Shown in pieces: positions 1 to 7,570 of a stretch of DNA of 18,692 nt (position 1 is its first letter; each line of letters begins with the position of its first letter). This DNA comes from Candidatus Mnemosynella bozhongmuii (GTDB lineage Archaea; Halobacteriota; Archaeoglobi; Mnemosynellales; Mnemosynellaceae), in NCBI GenBank assembly GCA_014361165.1, contig JACIWD010000046.1, positions 1-18,692 of the forward strand. The letters run 5' to 3'. A program made the position numbers and the translations under genes. Under the pieces are notes generated by a model. The model was not told the DNA's origin and did not search any database. It saw only the letters and a program-made list of their open reading frames with translations.

Positions 1-791
1 AGGTTCTCGTTCCGGATCCGGGTTTTGTCTCATACTCAAATCTCACGATTCTCTGCGGAGGAGTTCCGGTTGGTGTTCCTCTCGAAGAGGACTTCACACT
101 CTCTCCGGATAGAGTTATGGAGTTTCTCAGCGAGAGAACAAGAGCAATAATCCTGAACTCACCCTCAAATCCGACAGGAGCGGTTCAGAGCAGAGAGAGC
201 ATAAGGGGAATAGCGGAGATAGCAGAGGATCACGAGCTCGTGATCATCTCGGATGAGGTTTATGAGTATTTCGTTTACGAAGGAGAGCACCACTCTCCGG
301 GGTGCTTCACAGACAACTGCATAACCGTGAATGCAACGAGCAAGTCCTATGCGATGACCGGATGGAGGCTCGGATATCTCGGAGCTCCAAAGGAGTTTGT
401 GGAGCAGATGATAAAGGTTCATCAGTATGTTCAGGCATGCGCTCCCTCGATATCCCAGTATGCCGCTCTTGCCGCTCTCAGAGGATCGAGAGATTTTGTT
501 GAGATGATGGTAGGGGAGTTCAGAAAAAGAAGAGATTTCGTCTACGAGGCTCTCAGAGAGCTTGATTTCGAGGTTCAGAAACCAAAAGGAGCATTCTACA
601 TCTTCCCGAAGGTTGAGAACAGCTTTGAATTCACCATGGAGCTTCTGAAAAGAGGTGTTATAACAGTTCCGGGAAGAGCCTTCGGAAGGAATGGAGAGGG
701 ATATGTGAGAATTTCATACGCAACCAAAATGGAGAACCTGAAAAAGGCAATGGAAATAATGAGGGATGTTGTATCCCAGTTCAGAAAATGA
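1..791 (+). CDS. PLP-dependent class I/II aminotransferase (5' end outside window)
   Basis: This is the C-terminal ~262 residues of a fold-type I aminotransferase of the aspartate aminotransferase group. The frame is open from base 3 to the window edge, so the true start lies outside. Visible landmarks in order are the cofactor-pocket motif NSPSNPTG, the DEVYEYF segment with the Asp and Tyr that contact PLP, the Schiff-base lysine in SKSYAMTGWRLG, and the C-terminal substrate-carboxylate arginine in GYVRISYA. It would transfer amino groups between amino acids and 2-oxo acids in the cytoplasm. Substrate choice (aspartate, aromatic or alanine) cannot be read from this part. Its stop codon overlaps the convergent arginine decarboxylase gene by 11 bp. 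The family assignment is firm; the substrate is not. Confidence 0.93.
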   Translation, partial: VLVPDPGFVSYSNLTILCGGVPVGVPLEEDFTLSPDRVMEFLSERTRAIILNSPSNPTGAVQSRESIRGIAEIAEDHELVIISDEVYEYFVYEGEHHSPGCFTDNCITVNATSKSYAMTGWRLGYLGAPKEFVEQMIKVHQYVQACAPSISQYAALAALRGSRDFVEMMVGEFRKRRDFVYEALRELDFEVQKPKGAFYIFPKVENSFEFTMELLKRGVITVPGRAFGRNGEGYVRISYATKMENLKKAMEIMRDVVSQFRK

Positions 792-1338
792 AGACTGCAG
801 CCGCAACAACGGTTGTTGTCTTTTCAACCTCTGCCTCTGCGGTTATGCTGAAGGTTCTCACAGGTTTTATGTTGAACGCTGTTTCCAGCATATAAGCTGC
901 CATCCTCTCGGAATACTCTCCCATATCCTTTCCATCTGAGAAACCATGATATTCTGTCAGATAACCGTTGAGGGATGGATCTTCCGGTATCGCTGCTCCA
1001 ACGCTTGCAAAGACTTTCCTGCCGGCTTCAGCACTGCTCATTCTTGCCATGACGCAGAAAACAACCTGACCGGGGTACAGTTCTCTGAGACCCTCCTCTC
1101 TCTGAACTATCTCGCATCCCGGTGGAAAAATGCTGCTCACAGGAACGAGATTGAATTTCTCTATTCCCGCATCCCTGAGAGCAAGCTCGAAGCTCACAAG
1201 CTCATCCTCGTGTCTGCCAATTCCCTTTGTGAAAAACACTTTTCTCGGCACGAAAAATGACCCTGTTCTGAGTTCCTCCTGCTTCTCGCTCTCACATCCA
1301 TTCAGCGGAATTGAGAACCCGTTTAATGCCCCGTACAT
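781..1338 (-). CDS. pdaD: Pyruvoyl-dependent arginine decarboxylase
   Basis: 185 residues, close to the family's usual ~165 plus a short N-terminal extension. The proenzyme self-cleaves between two serines to give a beta chain and a pyruvoyl-bearing alpha chain. The Ser-Ser pair is residues 68-69 in VPVSSIFPPGCE, matching the SSI-PP motif of the Methanocaldococcus jannaschii enzyme. A second family segment, AAIPEDPSLNGYLTEYHG, lies in the middle, and the C-terminus is the usual beta-rich core. It makes agmatine from arginine, the first step of archaeal polyamine synthesis and also the source of agmatine for modifying tRNA-Ile2. The ATG at 1336-1338 is preceded by GGAGTGA at good spacing. It diverges from the DUF432 gene and overlaps the aminotransferase 3' end convergently. 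The identification is secure; paralogues in Archaeoglobales mean this may be one of two copies. Confidence 0.93.
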   Translation of the reverse strand: MYGALNGFSIPLNGCESEKQEELRTGSFFVPRKVFFTKGIGRHEDELVSFELALRDAGIEKFNLVPVSSIFPPGCEIVQREEGLRELYPGQVVFCVMARMSSAEAGRKVFASVGAAIPEDPSLNGYLTEYHGFSDGKDMGEYSERMAAYMLETAFNIKPVRTFSITAEAEVEKTTTVVAAAVFIF

Positions 1339-1370
1339 CGCCAGTCACTCCGAAGTAAATGGGAGATGCA

Positions 1371-1420
1371 CTATTTAAAACTTATCACAGAGGTTTAAAG
1401 AACCGGAAAAATATATTTCT
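1371..1420. promoter_or_regulatory. Divergent promoter region of pdaD and the DUF432-mscS unit
   Basis: The 106-bp gap between two divergent starts holds TATA-like boxes. For pdaD the minus-strand box is TTTTAAATA at about 1373-1381, some 40 bp before the ATG. For the DUF432 gene, GTTTAAAG (about 1393-1400) or AATATATT (about 1410-1417) could serve. The first fits better because it leaves the purine-rich GGGGGAGAGGAG ribosome binding site inside the leader. The boxes are seen; their use is inferred. Confidence 0.5.
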
Positions 1421-1444
1421 CATGAGGGGGAGAGGAGAATCTGA

Positions 1445-2161
1445 ATGTATGGAAGTTATGAGATTGGAGAGCTTCAGCTTGAGAATGAATTTTTCAGAAT
1501 TGAGCTGAAGAGGAGGGGGGACTTCTTCCTCTATTCACGGGAGCTCAGGAATGGGGAGGAACCTCAGGAGAAGGTGATTGCAGCAGATAGAGGAAAGCTC
1601 ATTCTCACACCGGTTGAACCCGTAAATCTTCCCGAAAATGTCACGAACTACATGCAGATTGAGTTCTCAAAACCGGTTTTCATTCCTCCAAATGAGAGCA
1701 GAGTCTGTTATCTGAAATTTCCTGTGGAAATAGGAGTTTTTCTGGCATGGAGGAGATCGAGCGAACCGATTGATGTTTTCTCGATTGAGAGACCGAAATA
1801 CACGCTTTACGGAGAGCCGAGAAATGGAGTTGTGTGCAGATACTGGAGGAGCGAGGTTTACGGAAGCTTTCCGAATTCAGATAAATTTAGAGAGGGTGTC
1901 CTGAGGCTCAGAATCAGAAATTCGGCAAACGAATGGTGCTCAATCAGTTCTGCTGTATTTGATGTTTATGGAATGAAGATTTTCTACGATGATTTCATTG
2001 TTTTCTCGGATGCAGAGATGAGGGTGATCTCAAAGAAAGTTGCCGAAACGCAGTTTTATGAAACTCAGCTGAGAAAGGGGATGAAGAGGGCTCTTGAGCT
2101 CTATGTTGCGAGAAGGGTTGTCATGCCGAGAGGAAAATTCACCATGGAGTGGGGACTGTGA
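1445..2161 (+). CDS. DUF432 family protein
   Basis: 238 residues resembling the archaeal DUF432 family (Pfam PF04254), typified by an N-terminal MYG-YE-GE opening. It is a soluble, beta-rich protein with no signal peptide or membrane segment and no obvious catalytic motif. Near the C-terminus is a basic helix (TQLRKGMKRALELYVARRVV). The biochemical role is unknown. The start is supported by a strong purine-rich ribosome binding site (GGGGGAGAGGAG, 1426-1437). Its TGA overlaps the ATG of the downstream MscS channel by one base (TGATG), implying translational coupling. The context suggests it works with, or is controlled alongside, the channel, for instance in osmotic or envelope homeostasis. 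That link is inference from gene order only. Confidence 0.78.
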   Translation: MYGSYEIGELQLENEFFRIELKRRGDFFLYSRELRNGEEPQEKVIAADRGKLILTPVEPVNLPENVTNYMQIEFSKPVFIPPNESRVCYLKFPVEIGVFLAWRRSSEPIDVFSIERPKYTLYGEPRNGVVCRYWRSEVYGSFPNSDKFREGVLRLRIRNSANEWCSISSAVFDVYGMKIFYDDFIVFSDAEMRVISKKVAETQFYETQLRKGMKRALELYVARRVVMPRGKFTMEWGL

Positions 2162-2994
2162 TGGAGATTCTGAACACGAGAATCTACGGAGAGGTCACAC
2201 TCCATGACTTCCTCTTTGCTGCCCTCGTGATGGCTCTTTCGGTGATCTTCGCAAGAGTTCTCACAAGAAGTCTCAGAAGGACTCTTTCCGAGAAGATCGA
2301 GAAGGACAGGCTTGAGGTCATCCTCAAAGTCATCTACTTCGGAATCATAACAGTTGCATTTCTCAGCATCTCCCCGCTTATCGGAATCAATCTCTCCGGA
2401 ATTCTTGTCGCCGGAGGAATTCTGGGCATCATCATAGGGTTTGCAAGCCAGAGCACAGTTTCGAATCTCATCTCGGGAATTTTCATAATTTTGGAGAAGC
2501 CGATAAAGATTGGAGATGCCATAGAGGTGGAGGGAATCAGAGGAGTTGTTGAAGATGTGAGCATTCTCTCCACAATCATGAGAACATTTGATGGACTCTA
2601 TGTGAGGGTTCCAAATGAGAAGATCTTCGTCTCAAACATCATAAACTTCACAGCCCATGTTGCAAGAAGATTTGAGTTCATGATTGGAGTCTCCTACAGC
2701 TCGGATATAAAGAAGGCGATAGAGCTGATAAGGAAGATTGGTGAGGAGCATCCGTTTGTTTTGAAAAATCCGGAACCCCAGGTTTTCGTTTATGAGTTCG
2801 GAGACAGCAGCGTTAATCTAAATGCACGTTTCTGGGCACCCTCACAGGTGTGGTTCAGCGTCAGAATGGAGCTTCTTGAGAGAATCAAGAAGGAATTTGA
2901 CGAGAACGGAATAGAGATTCCCTTCCCGCAGCGTGTTATATGGTTTGGAGATGGATCTCAGAAAATTTCAGAGTCTCTTGAAGAGAGCACATGA
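2161..2994 (+). CDS. Small-conductance mechanosensitive ion channel, MscS family
   Basis: 277 residues from the ATG that overlaps the DUF432 stop codon. An in-frame GTG 12 bases upstream is less likely because it sits inside the upstream gene. Membrane segments are visible at about residues 15-35, 52-75 and the pore-lining helix at about 80-108, which is rich in Gly and small residues (ILVAGGILGIIIGFASQ). The canonical GFASQSTVSNLISGIF and LEKPIKIGDAIEVEGIRGVVEDV segments follow, then the cytoplasmic alpha/beta vestibule with the NEKIFVSNIINFT motif. It opens under membrane tension to release solutes on osmotic downshift. Size is like the core E. coli MscS (286 residues), with no extra domains. 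The 3' end overlaps the convergent phoU gene by 37 bp. Confidence 0.93.
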   Translation: MEILNTRIYGEVTLHDFLFAALVMALSVIFARVLTRSLRRTLSEKIEKDRLEVILKVIYFGIITVAFLSISPLIGINLSGILVAGGILGIIIGFASQSTVSNLISGIFIILEKPIKIGDAIEVEGIRGVVEDVSILSTIMRTFDGLYVRVPNEKIFVSNIINFTAHVARRFEFMIGVSYSSDIKKAIELIRKIGEEHPFVLKNPEPQVFVYEFGDSSVNLNARFWAPSQVWFSVRMELLERIKKEFDENGIEIPFPQRVIWFGDGSQKISESLEEST

Positions 2995-3971
2995 TTTATT
3001 GTCTGCTCGCAGATGTTCTTCCCGTATTCCACTATCCTTCTTATGCTTTCTGAAATGCTGCTGATTGCAATTGCAGAGGAGGGATTCTCTCCAAGAGCTC
3101 TGTACTGAAGTTCCTGATAGATTTCAAAAAGATCATCGGATCTCTCTATGATCTCGTTTGCAGAACCCACGTCATTTGAAAGAAATGCCCTCACCGATTC
3201 CTCGAGTATTCTCTTTGAGAAATCTATGGCAAGGGAGATTAACCTGAGATTCTCCGGATCAATGCTATCTGGGAGAGCCATCAGGTTTCTCGCAACTCTG
3301 ACAGCGTGATCTCCCGCTCTCTCGAGAGATCTGGCAACCATAAAGAAATGAAATGAAGAGAATAGCTCTCCTTCAGCTTCTGAGAGAGCGATATCTCTGC
3401 TGAAAATTGTGTGTTCTCTTGAGATGAGCCAGTATAACCTGTCAACTTCATCATCGCGGCTCAGAATCTCCTCGCCGAGCTCTTTTCTTCCTTCTTTCAT
3501 GATTCTTGAGGAATCCTCAAGCATCCCGAGAACAAGAATCAGCATCCTCTTTATGATGCTCTCGAAGCTCATCTCGGATGGGTCGAGAAGATTTTTTGTG
3601 AGAATGTGGTTTTCAGATTCCTCAATTATCTCCTGACCGACAGCTTTGAGAGTGAAGAGGCGAACAACATTTCTGTGCTCGGGAGAGAGTCTCTTCGCGG
3701 AGCTTACCTTTATGAATTTTGCTCCTGAAATAAATGCCGAGACAAGAGCTCTGAAGAGGGAGTCAGGGGAAACTTCTTCCGAAACAATTATCTCCTTCAC
3801 ATCCTCATTACTTCTCCTCGGACTTTCCGGTAAAATAAGAAGGCTTCCGTCCTTTCTTTCGAGAATTAAAAGCTCGTCATTCTTCTTTAGACCATTAGCT
3901 TCAACCCACTTTTTCGGAAGAGTTATCATAAAACTCGATCCACCCGTGAGCTGAATCCTCCTTCTCTCCAT
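2958..3971 (-). CDS. phoU: PhoU-family regulator with N-terminal AbrB/SpoVT DNA-binding domain
   Basis: 337 residues starting at the ATG in MERRRIQLTGGSSF, preceded by a good GGAGGGA ribosome binding site. The frame stays open upstream, but that part crosses the promoter and is not conserved-looking. Residues 1-48 form an AbrB/SpoVT-type swapped-hairpin domain (TGGSSFMITLPKKWVEANGLKKNDEL). Residues ~115-337 hold two PhoU helical repeats, including DDEVDRLYW and ARSLERAGDHAVRVARN, the acidic/His metal-binding type motifs. PhoU proteins damp the Pst phosphate transporter and tie it to phosphate signalling. The fused DNA-binding domain suggests this one is also a direct transcription factor, a layout known from archaea, which lack the PhoR/PhoB pair. 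It diverges from pstS, so control of that operon is the obvious guess. Confidence 0.92.
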   Translation of the reverse strand: MERRRIQLTGGSSFMITLPKKWVEANGLKKNDELLILERKDGSLLILPESPRRSNEDVKEIIVSEEVSPDSLFRALVSAFISGAKFIKVSSAKRLSPEHRNVVRLFTLKAVGQEIIEESENHILTKNLLDPSEMSFESIIKRMLILVLGMLEDSSRIMKEGRKELGEEILSRDDEVDRLYWLISREHTIFSRDIALSEAEGELFSSFHFFMVARSLERAGDHAVRVARNLMALPDSIDPENLRLISLAIDFSKRILEESVRAFLSNDVGSANEIIERSDDLFEIYQELQYRALGENPSSAIAISSISESIRRIVEYGKNICEQTINHVLSSRDSEIF

Positions 3972-3985
3972 ATCTTCCCTCCATA

Positions 3986-4037
3986 TTCTATATATTTGAC
4001 CGAAGTTCACTATATAGTAATTCGAAAAAATATATAA
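3986..4037. promoter_or_regulatory. phoU/pstS divergent promoter with nested inverted repeats
   Basis: This gap between two divergent phosphate genes is AT-rich. TATATATTT (3989-3997) is the exact inverse complement of AAATATATA (4028-4036). Between them lies the perfect 10-bp palindrome ACTATATAGT (4009-4018). The two dyads have almost the same centre, about 4013. The right arm is well placed as the pstS TATA box (about 30 bp before the ATG). For phoU, either the left arm (near-leaderless transcript) or the central palindrome (short leader keeping the GGAGGGA site) could serve. A symmetric regulator such as the AbrB-PhoU protein encoded alongside could bind here and block both promoters. The repeats are seen; the operator role is inferred. 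Confidence 0.55.
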
Positions 4038-4061
4038 AACATTTGGAAGAATCCAGAGATC

Positions 4062-5024
4062 ATGAGACAGAGAAAAATGGTGGAGACGGCAGCCCTCCTG
4101 GTGATTCTTTTCAGCCTTTTTCTGAGCGGATGTGTCGAGGAGAGCCCTGAGCTGAGCGGTGAAGTTAGAGTTGCCGGGAGCAGCACAGTCTATCCGATCA
4201 CAACGGCAATTGCAGAGGAATTCTCGAAAATCCATCCTGAAGTTGTTATCTCGATTCAATCAACGGGAACTGGAGCCGGTTTCAAGAATTTCTTCATTCC
4301 GGGACTTGCGGACATAAATGATGCCAGCAGACCGATTAAGGAGGAGGAGCTCGAAGCAGCAAGAGAGAGCGGAGTTGAACCTCTTGAGTTCCTCGTTGGT
4401 TATGATGCTCTGAGCATCATAATTCATCCCGAGAACACCTGGGCAGAGAGGCTGAGCTTTGAGGAGCTGAGAAAAATCTGGGGTCCGGAGGCAACAGGGA
4501 AGATTCTGAAATGGAGCGATGTTAATCCAGAATGGCCGGATGAGGAGATGCATCTCTATGGTCCGACTTCAGCAAGTGGAACTTTCGATTTCTTCACAGA
4601 GAAGGTTATCGGTGAACCTGGTGCGCACAGACATGATTATCACGGAACAGAAGAGGACAACACAATAGTTGCTGCGGTCTCGCAGGATAAATATGCGATG
4701 GGATACCTCGGTCTCGCCTATTATCTTGAGAATGCAGATAAGGTGAAGGCCGTCAAGATACTGAACCCTGAAACCGGAGAATACGTTGAACCGAACATCG
4801 AGACAGGTAGAAACGGAGATTATCCGCTTGCAAGACCTCTGTTCATCTATGTGAACAAGGAGAGACTGAGAGACCCTGCGGTAAGAGAATTCGTGAGATT
4901 TTATCTTGAGAATCTTGACAGCGGAATAGTGGAGGAGATCGGATACATTCCGGTGAGCAAGGAGATAAAGGAGAGGAATCTGGAAAAGTTCCACGAGGCC
5001 CTCAGAGAGCTCGGAATTGAATGA
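4062..5024 (+). CDS. pstS: Phosphate ABC transporter, substrate-binding lipoprotein PstS
   Basis: 320 residues. The N-terminus has a charged start, a hydrophobic stretch (ALLVILFSLFL, residues 11-21) and a lipobox LSGC with Cys24 as the likely lipid-anchored residue, so the protein is held on the outer face of the membrane. Phosphate-contact loops typical of PstS follow: AGSSTVYPI (residues ~37-45), STGTGAGFKNF, DASRPI and TSASGTFDFF. It captures orthophosphate and delivers it to PstC/PstA. It is the first gene of the pst operon. The ATG at 4062 has little ribosome-binding-site support and fits a near-leaderless transcript; Met6 is an alternative start. A T7 tract follows the stop codon. Confidence 0.96.
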   Translation: MRQRKMVETAALLVILFSLFLSGCVEESPELSGEVRVAGSSTVYPITTAIAEEFSKIHPEVVISIQSTGTGAGFKNFFIPGLADINDASRPIKEEELEAARESGVEPLEFLVGYDALSIIIHPENTWAERLSFEELRKIWGPEATGKILKWSDVNPEWPDEEMHLYGPTSASGTFDFFTEKVIGEPGAHRHDYHGTEEDNTIVAAVSQDKYAMGYLGLAYYLENADKVKAVKILNPETGEYVEPNIETGRNGDYPLARPLFIYVNKERLRDPAVREFVRFYLENLDSGIVEEIGYIPVSKEIKERNLEKFHEALRELGIE

Positions 5025-5042
5025 GTTCTCAAAATCCTTCAA

Positions 5043-5049
5043 TTTTTTT
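5043..5049 (+). terminator. Oligo-T tract between pstS and pstC
   Basis: Seven consecutive T residues lie 19 bases past the pstS stop codon and just before the pstC ribosome binding site. Archaeal RNA polymerase can terminate at short oligo-T runs without a hairpin. A partial stop here would give more binding protein than permease. The tract is seen; the termination is inferred. Confidence 0.35.
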
Positions 5050-5051
5050 CC

Positions 5052-5060
5052 GGAGGTGAT
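5052..5060 (+). promoter_or_regulatory. Consensus ribosome binding site deciding the pstC start
   Basis: GGAGGTGAT is a full complement of the anti-Shine-Dalgarno end of archaeal 16S rRNA. Four bases later comes CTG (5065-5067), in frame with PstC. The same four-base spacing separates GAGGTGAT from the TTG start of the phoU gene at 7571. No ATG exists in the PstC frame near here. Confidence 0.65.
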
Positions 5061-5064
5061 AGTT

Positions 5065-5955
5065 CTGAGGAGAACTGAGAAACTCATTGAGAGTTCCCTT
5101 CTGATAATCGCTTTTCTAACTGTTGGAGTTACTCTCGGAATCATTCTAACTCTGATAAGAGGAACAGTGAATTTCTTCTCGGAGATTTCTCCTGTAGAGT
5201 TCTTTCTTGGCAGAACATGGAGTCCAACGATAAAGCCCTATTCCTTCGGGATTCTTCCCCTCATTTCAGGAACCCTGATGGTAACCTTCGGAGCAGGGAT
5301 GATTGCAATTCCCATCGGAGTTCTCTCTGCGATATATCTCAGCGAATACGCTGATGAGAGGTTGAGAAGAATTCTAAAACCGATGCTTGAGGTTCTCGCA
5401 GGAATTCCAACAGTTGTATACGGCTTCTTTGCATTTGCATACATCACACCCTTTCTTAGAAGATTCTTTCCAGATATCTCGGCATACAATGCTCTGAGCG
5501 CCTCCATAGTTGTGGGAATAATGATTGTTCCCATAGTGGCGAGCATAAGTGAAGATGCTCTCAGAGCTGTTCCAAGATCTCTCAGAGAAGCCGGATATGC
5601 TCTCGGAGCAGGAAAGGTGAGAGTAATATGGACGATTGTCGTTCCATCTGCTCTCTCCGGAATAATTGCAAGCTTCATTCTCGGACTGTCGAGAGCGATC
5701 GGCGAAACCATGGCCGTGACCATAGCGGCTGGAAGAACTCCGAGGCTTGTCAACATATTGAATCCCGAGGACTGGCTCAAATCAATAGAGACCATGACCG
5801 CTGCGATGGTTGAGATCGGGCTGAGTGATGTCTCGGGAGAGAGCGTGGCATATCAGAGCCTCTTTGCAATTGGATTCACGCTCTTCATAATCACGATGGT
5901 TCTCAACACAATAAGCTATGCGATCAAAATGAGGTTCAGGGAGGTTTACGGATGA
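5065..5955 (+). CDS. pstC: Phosphate ABC transporter, permease PstC
   Basis: 296 residues if translation begins at CTG 5065, the only start with a well-spaced ribosome binding site. GTG 5056 lies inside that site and TTG 5017 overlaps the end of pstS without a site. The N-terminal membrane helix (about residues 10-32) is followed by the usual six-helix permease core. The EAA-type cytoplasmic loop EAGYALGAGKVRVIWTIVVPSAL (split across residues ~175-197) docks with PstB. ALRAVPRSLR and LSRAIGETMAVTIAAG are typical PstC segments. With PstA it forms the phosphate channel in the cytoplasmic membrane. Its TGA overlaps the pstA ATG by four bases (ATGA). Confidence 0.94.
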   Translation: MRRTEKLIESSLLIIAFLTVGVTLGIILTLIRGTVNFFSEISPVEFFLGRTWSPTIKPYSFGILPLISGTLMVTFGAGMIAIPIGVLSAIYLSEYADERLRRILKPMLEVLAGIPTVVYGFFAFAYITPFLRRFFPDISAYNALSASIVVGIMIVPIVASISEDALRAVPRSLREAGYALGAGKVRVIWTIVVPSALSGIIASFILGLSRAIGETMAVTIAAGRTPRLVNILNPEDWLKSIETMTAAMVEIGLSDVSGESVAYQSLFAIGFTLFIITMVLNTISYAIKMRFREVYG

Positions 5956-6800
5956 AGAGTATCATGGAGAGAGCATTCGAGATTCTCGCAATAACAGCAA
6001 CAGTTTTTGGAGTCGTTGTTCTCTCTGTGCTCGTGACATACACCTTTCTGGAAGCCCTCGGATGGCTCGACTGGCAGTTTCTGACCTCTCCGCCTTCGAG
6101 ATTCCCGGAGAAAGCCGGGATTTATCCATCCCTTGTTGGTTCCATCATGGCGATTGCTCTTGTCGGGCTCCTCTCCATTCCTCTTGGAGTCGGAACAGCA
6201 ATATTCCTCGAGGAGTATGCGGAGAAGAGAAGAATTGCAAAAATAATAGAGGTGAACATCTCAAATCTTGCTGCAGTTCCATCCATCGTCTACGGTCTCC
6301 TTGGGCTCGGACTTTTCGTTTCCACCCTTCATCTGAAGCCAGGAATAGTTCTCGTCGGTTCTCTGACCCTTACACTCCTGATTCTACCCACAGTCACTGT
6401 TGCAGCTCAGGAGGCTCTCAGAGCAGTTCCCGGATCTATCAGAGAGGCTTCATTTGCGGTTGGAGCAACAAAATGGCAGACCGTGAGAAATGCTGTTCTT
6501 CCGAGCGCTCTTCCGGGAATTCTCACAGGTTTGATTCTTGCCCTTTCAAGAGCCATCGGAGAGACCGCTCCGCTTATCATGATAGGAGCGGCAACCACCA
6601 TTTTCAGTCCTCCGAAGAGCATATTCAGCACATACTCTCCGATGCCCATGCAGATTTTCATGTGGACTGATATGCCAAGGGAGGAGTTTCTCCACGGTCT
6701 TGCACCGGCAGGAGTCATTGTGCTCTTAGCCGTCATGCTCTCCATGAATGCGCTTGCAGTATATCTGAGAAATCGATTTGAAAAGAGGGTCAGGGGGTAG
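5952..6800 (+). CDS. pstA: Phosphate ABC transporter, permease PstA
   Basis: 282 residues and clearly paralogous to PstC. An N-terminal membrane helix (about 10-33) comes first, then a periplasm-facing loop with the family's FLTSPPSRFPEKAGIYPS segment, and a permease core with about five more helices. The ABC-docking EAA loop is at about residues 165-188 (REASFAVGATKWQTVRNAVLPS). LSRAIGETAPLIMIGAA is the conserved late helix. It pairs with PstC to form the membrane pore of the importer. The ATG overlaps the pstC stop (ATGA), and the TAG is four bases before the pstB ATG, so the genes are tightly coupled. Confidence 0.95.
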   Translation: MKSIMERAFEILAITATVFGVVVLSVLVTYTFLEALGWLDWQFLTSPPSRFPEKAGIYPSLVGSIMAIALVGLLSIPLGVGTAIFLEEYAEKRRIAKIIEVNISNLAAVPSIVYGLLGLGLFVSTLHLKPGIVLVGSLTLTLLILPTVTVAAQEALRAVPGSIREASFAVGATKWQTVRNAVLPSALPGILTGLILALSRAIGETAPLIMIGAATTIFSPPKSIFSTYSPMPMQIFMWTDMPREEFLHGLAPAGVIVLLAVMLSMNALAVYLRNRFEKRVRG

Positions 6801-6804
6801 GATA

Positions 6805-7560
6805 ATGGAGGTTGCTTTTGATATCAGAAATCTCTCGGTTTATTATGGTGAGAAACCGGGAATAAAAGATATCAGCATGAAAATCTTCAAAAACGCAGTG
6901 ACCGCAGTAATGGGACCGAGCGGATGCGGGAAGTCAACTCTTCTCAGATCTCTCAACAGACTTGTTGAGCTGGTGGATGGAGTTCGAGTTGAGGGAGAGG
7001 TTATCTTCGAGGGGAGGAACATCTACGATGAAGATGTTGATCCGGTTGAGCTGAGAAGGAGAATAGGAATGGTTTTTCAGCATCCAAACCCATTTCCGAA
7101 GAGCATATTCGATAACGTTGCATACGGTCCAAGGGTTCATGGAATAAAGGACAAAAAGAAGCTCATGGAAATCGTTGAGGAGAGTCTGAAGAGAGCTGCT
7201 CTGTGGGATGAGGTGAAGGACAGGCTTCATGAATCCGCACTTAAACTATCCGGTGGTCAGCAGCAGAGGCTCTGCATAGCAAGAGCGATTGCAACAAACC
7301 CGGAAGTCATACTCTTCGATGAACCCACTTCAGCGCTTGATCCGATAGCATCCTCAAAAATTGAAGACCTGATAGTTGAGCTGAAAAAGAACTACACGGT
7401 TGTTATTGTGACCCACAGCATACAGCAGGCGGCAAGAATAAGCGATTTCACAGCATTCATGTATATGGGAAGGCTGATAGAGTATGATGAGACTGCAAGA
7501 ATATTTGAGAGACCAAAAGAAGAGCTTACAGAGAGATACATAACAGGAAGATTTGGCTGA
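6805..7560 (+). CDS. pstB: Phosphate ABC transporter, ATPase PstB
   Basis: 251 residues, the normal PstB length, starting at the ATG in MEVAFDIRNL. The TTG-initiated longer frame would overlap pstA and lacks support. All ABC ATPase motifs are intact: Walker A GPSGCGKST (37-45), Q-loop Gln92 in MVFQHPNPFP, signature LSGGQQQR (148-155), Walker B VILFDEP (168-174), D-loop SALD and switch His204 in VTHSIQQ. SLNRLVEL after Walker A is characteristic of PstB as opposed to other importers. It powers phosphate uptake by hydrolysing ATP under the PstCA pore. The next gene, phoU, begins 10 bases downstream. Confidence 0.96.
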   Translation: MEVAFDIRNLSVYYGEKPGIKDISMKIFKNAVTAVMGPSGCGKSTLLRSLNRLVELVDGVRVEGEVIFEGRNIYDEDVDPVELRRRIGMVFQHPNPFPKSIFDNVAYGPRVHGIKDKKKLMEIVEESLKRAALWDEVKDRLHESALKLSGGQQQRLCIARAIATNPEVILFDEPTSALDPIASSKIEDLIVELKKNYTVVIVTHSIQQAARISDFTAFMYMGRLIEYDETARIFERPKEELTERYITGRFG

Positions 7561-7570
7561 GGTGATTTGA

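Noticed and set aside
3972..4259. N-terminal extension of the AbrB-PhoU frame upstream of MERRR
   Set aside because: It crosses the divergent promoter and the start of pstS, is unlike the family, and a good ribosome binding site sits at the ATG at 3971.
5238..5795. Long minus-strand open frame inside pstC
   Set aside because: It is a shadow of the strongly coding pstC frame, with low-complexity composition and no recognisable motif.
6062..6670. Plus-strand 202-codon frame within pstA
   Set aside because: It is out of frame with the clear PstA permease and is Ser/His/Arg-rich with no family resemblance.
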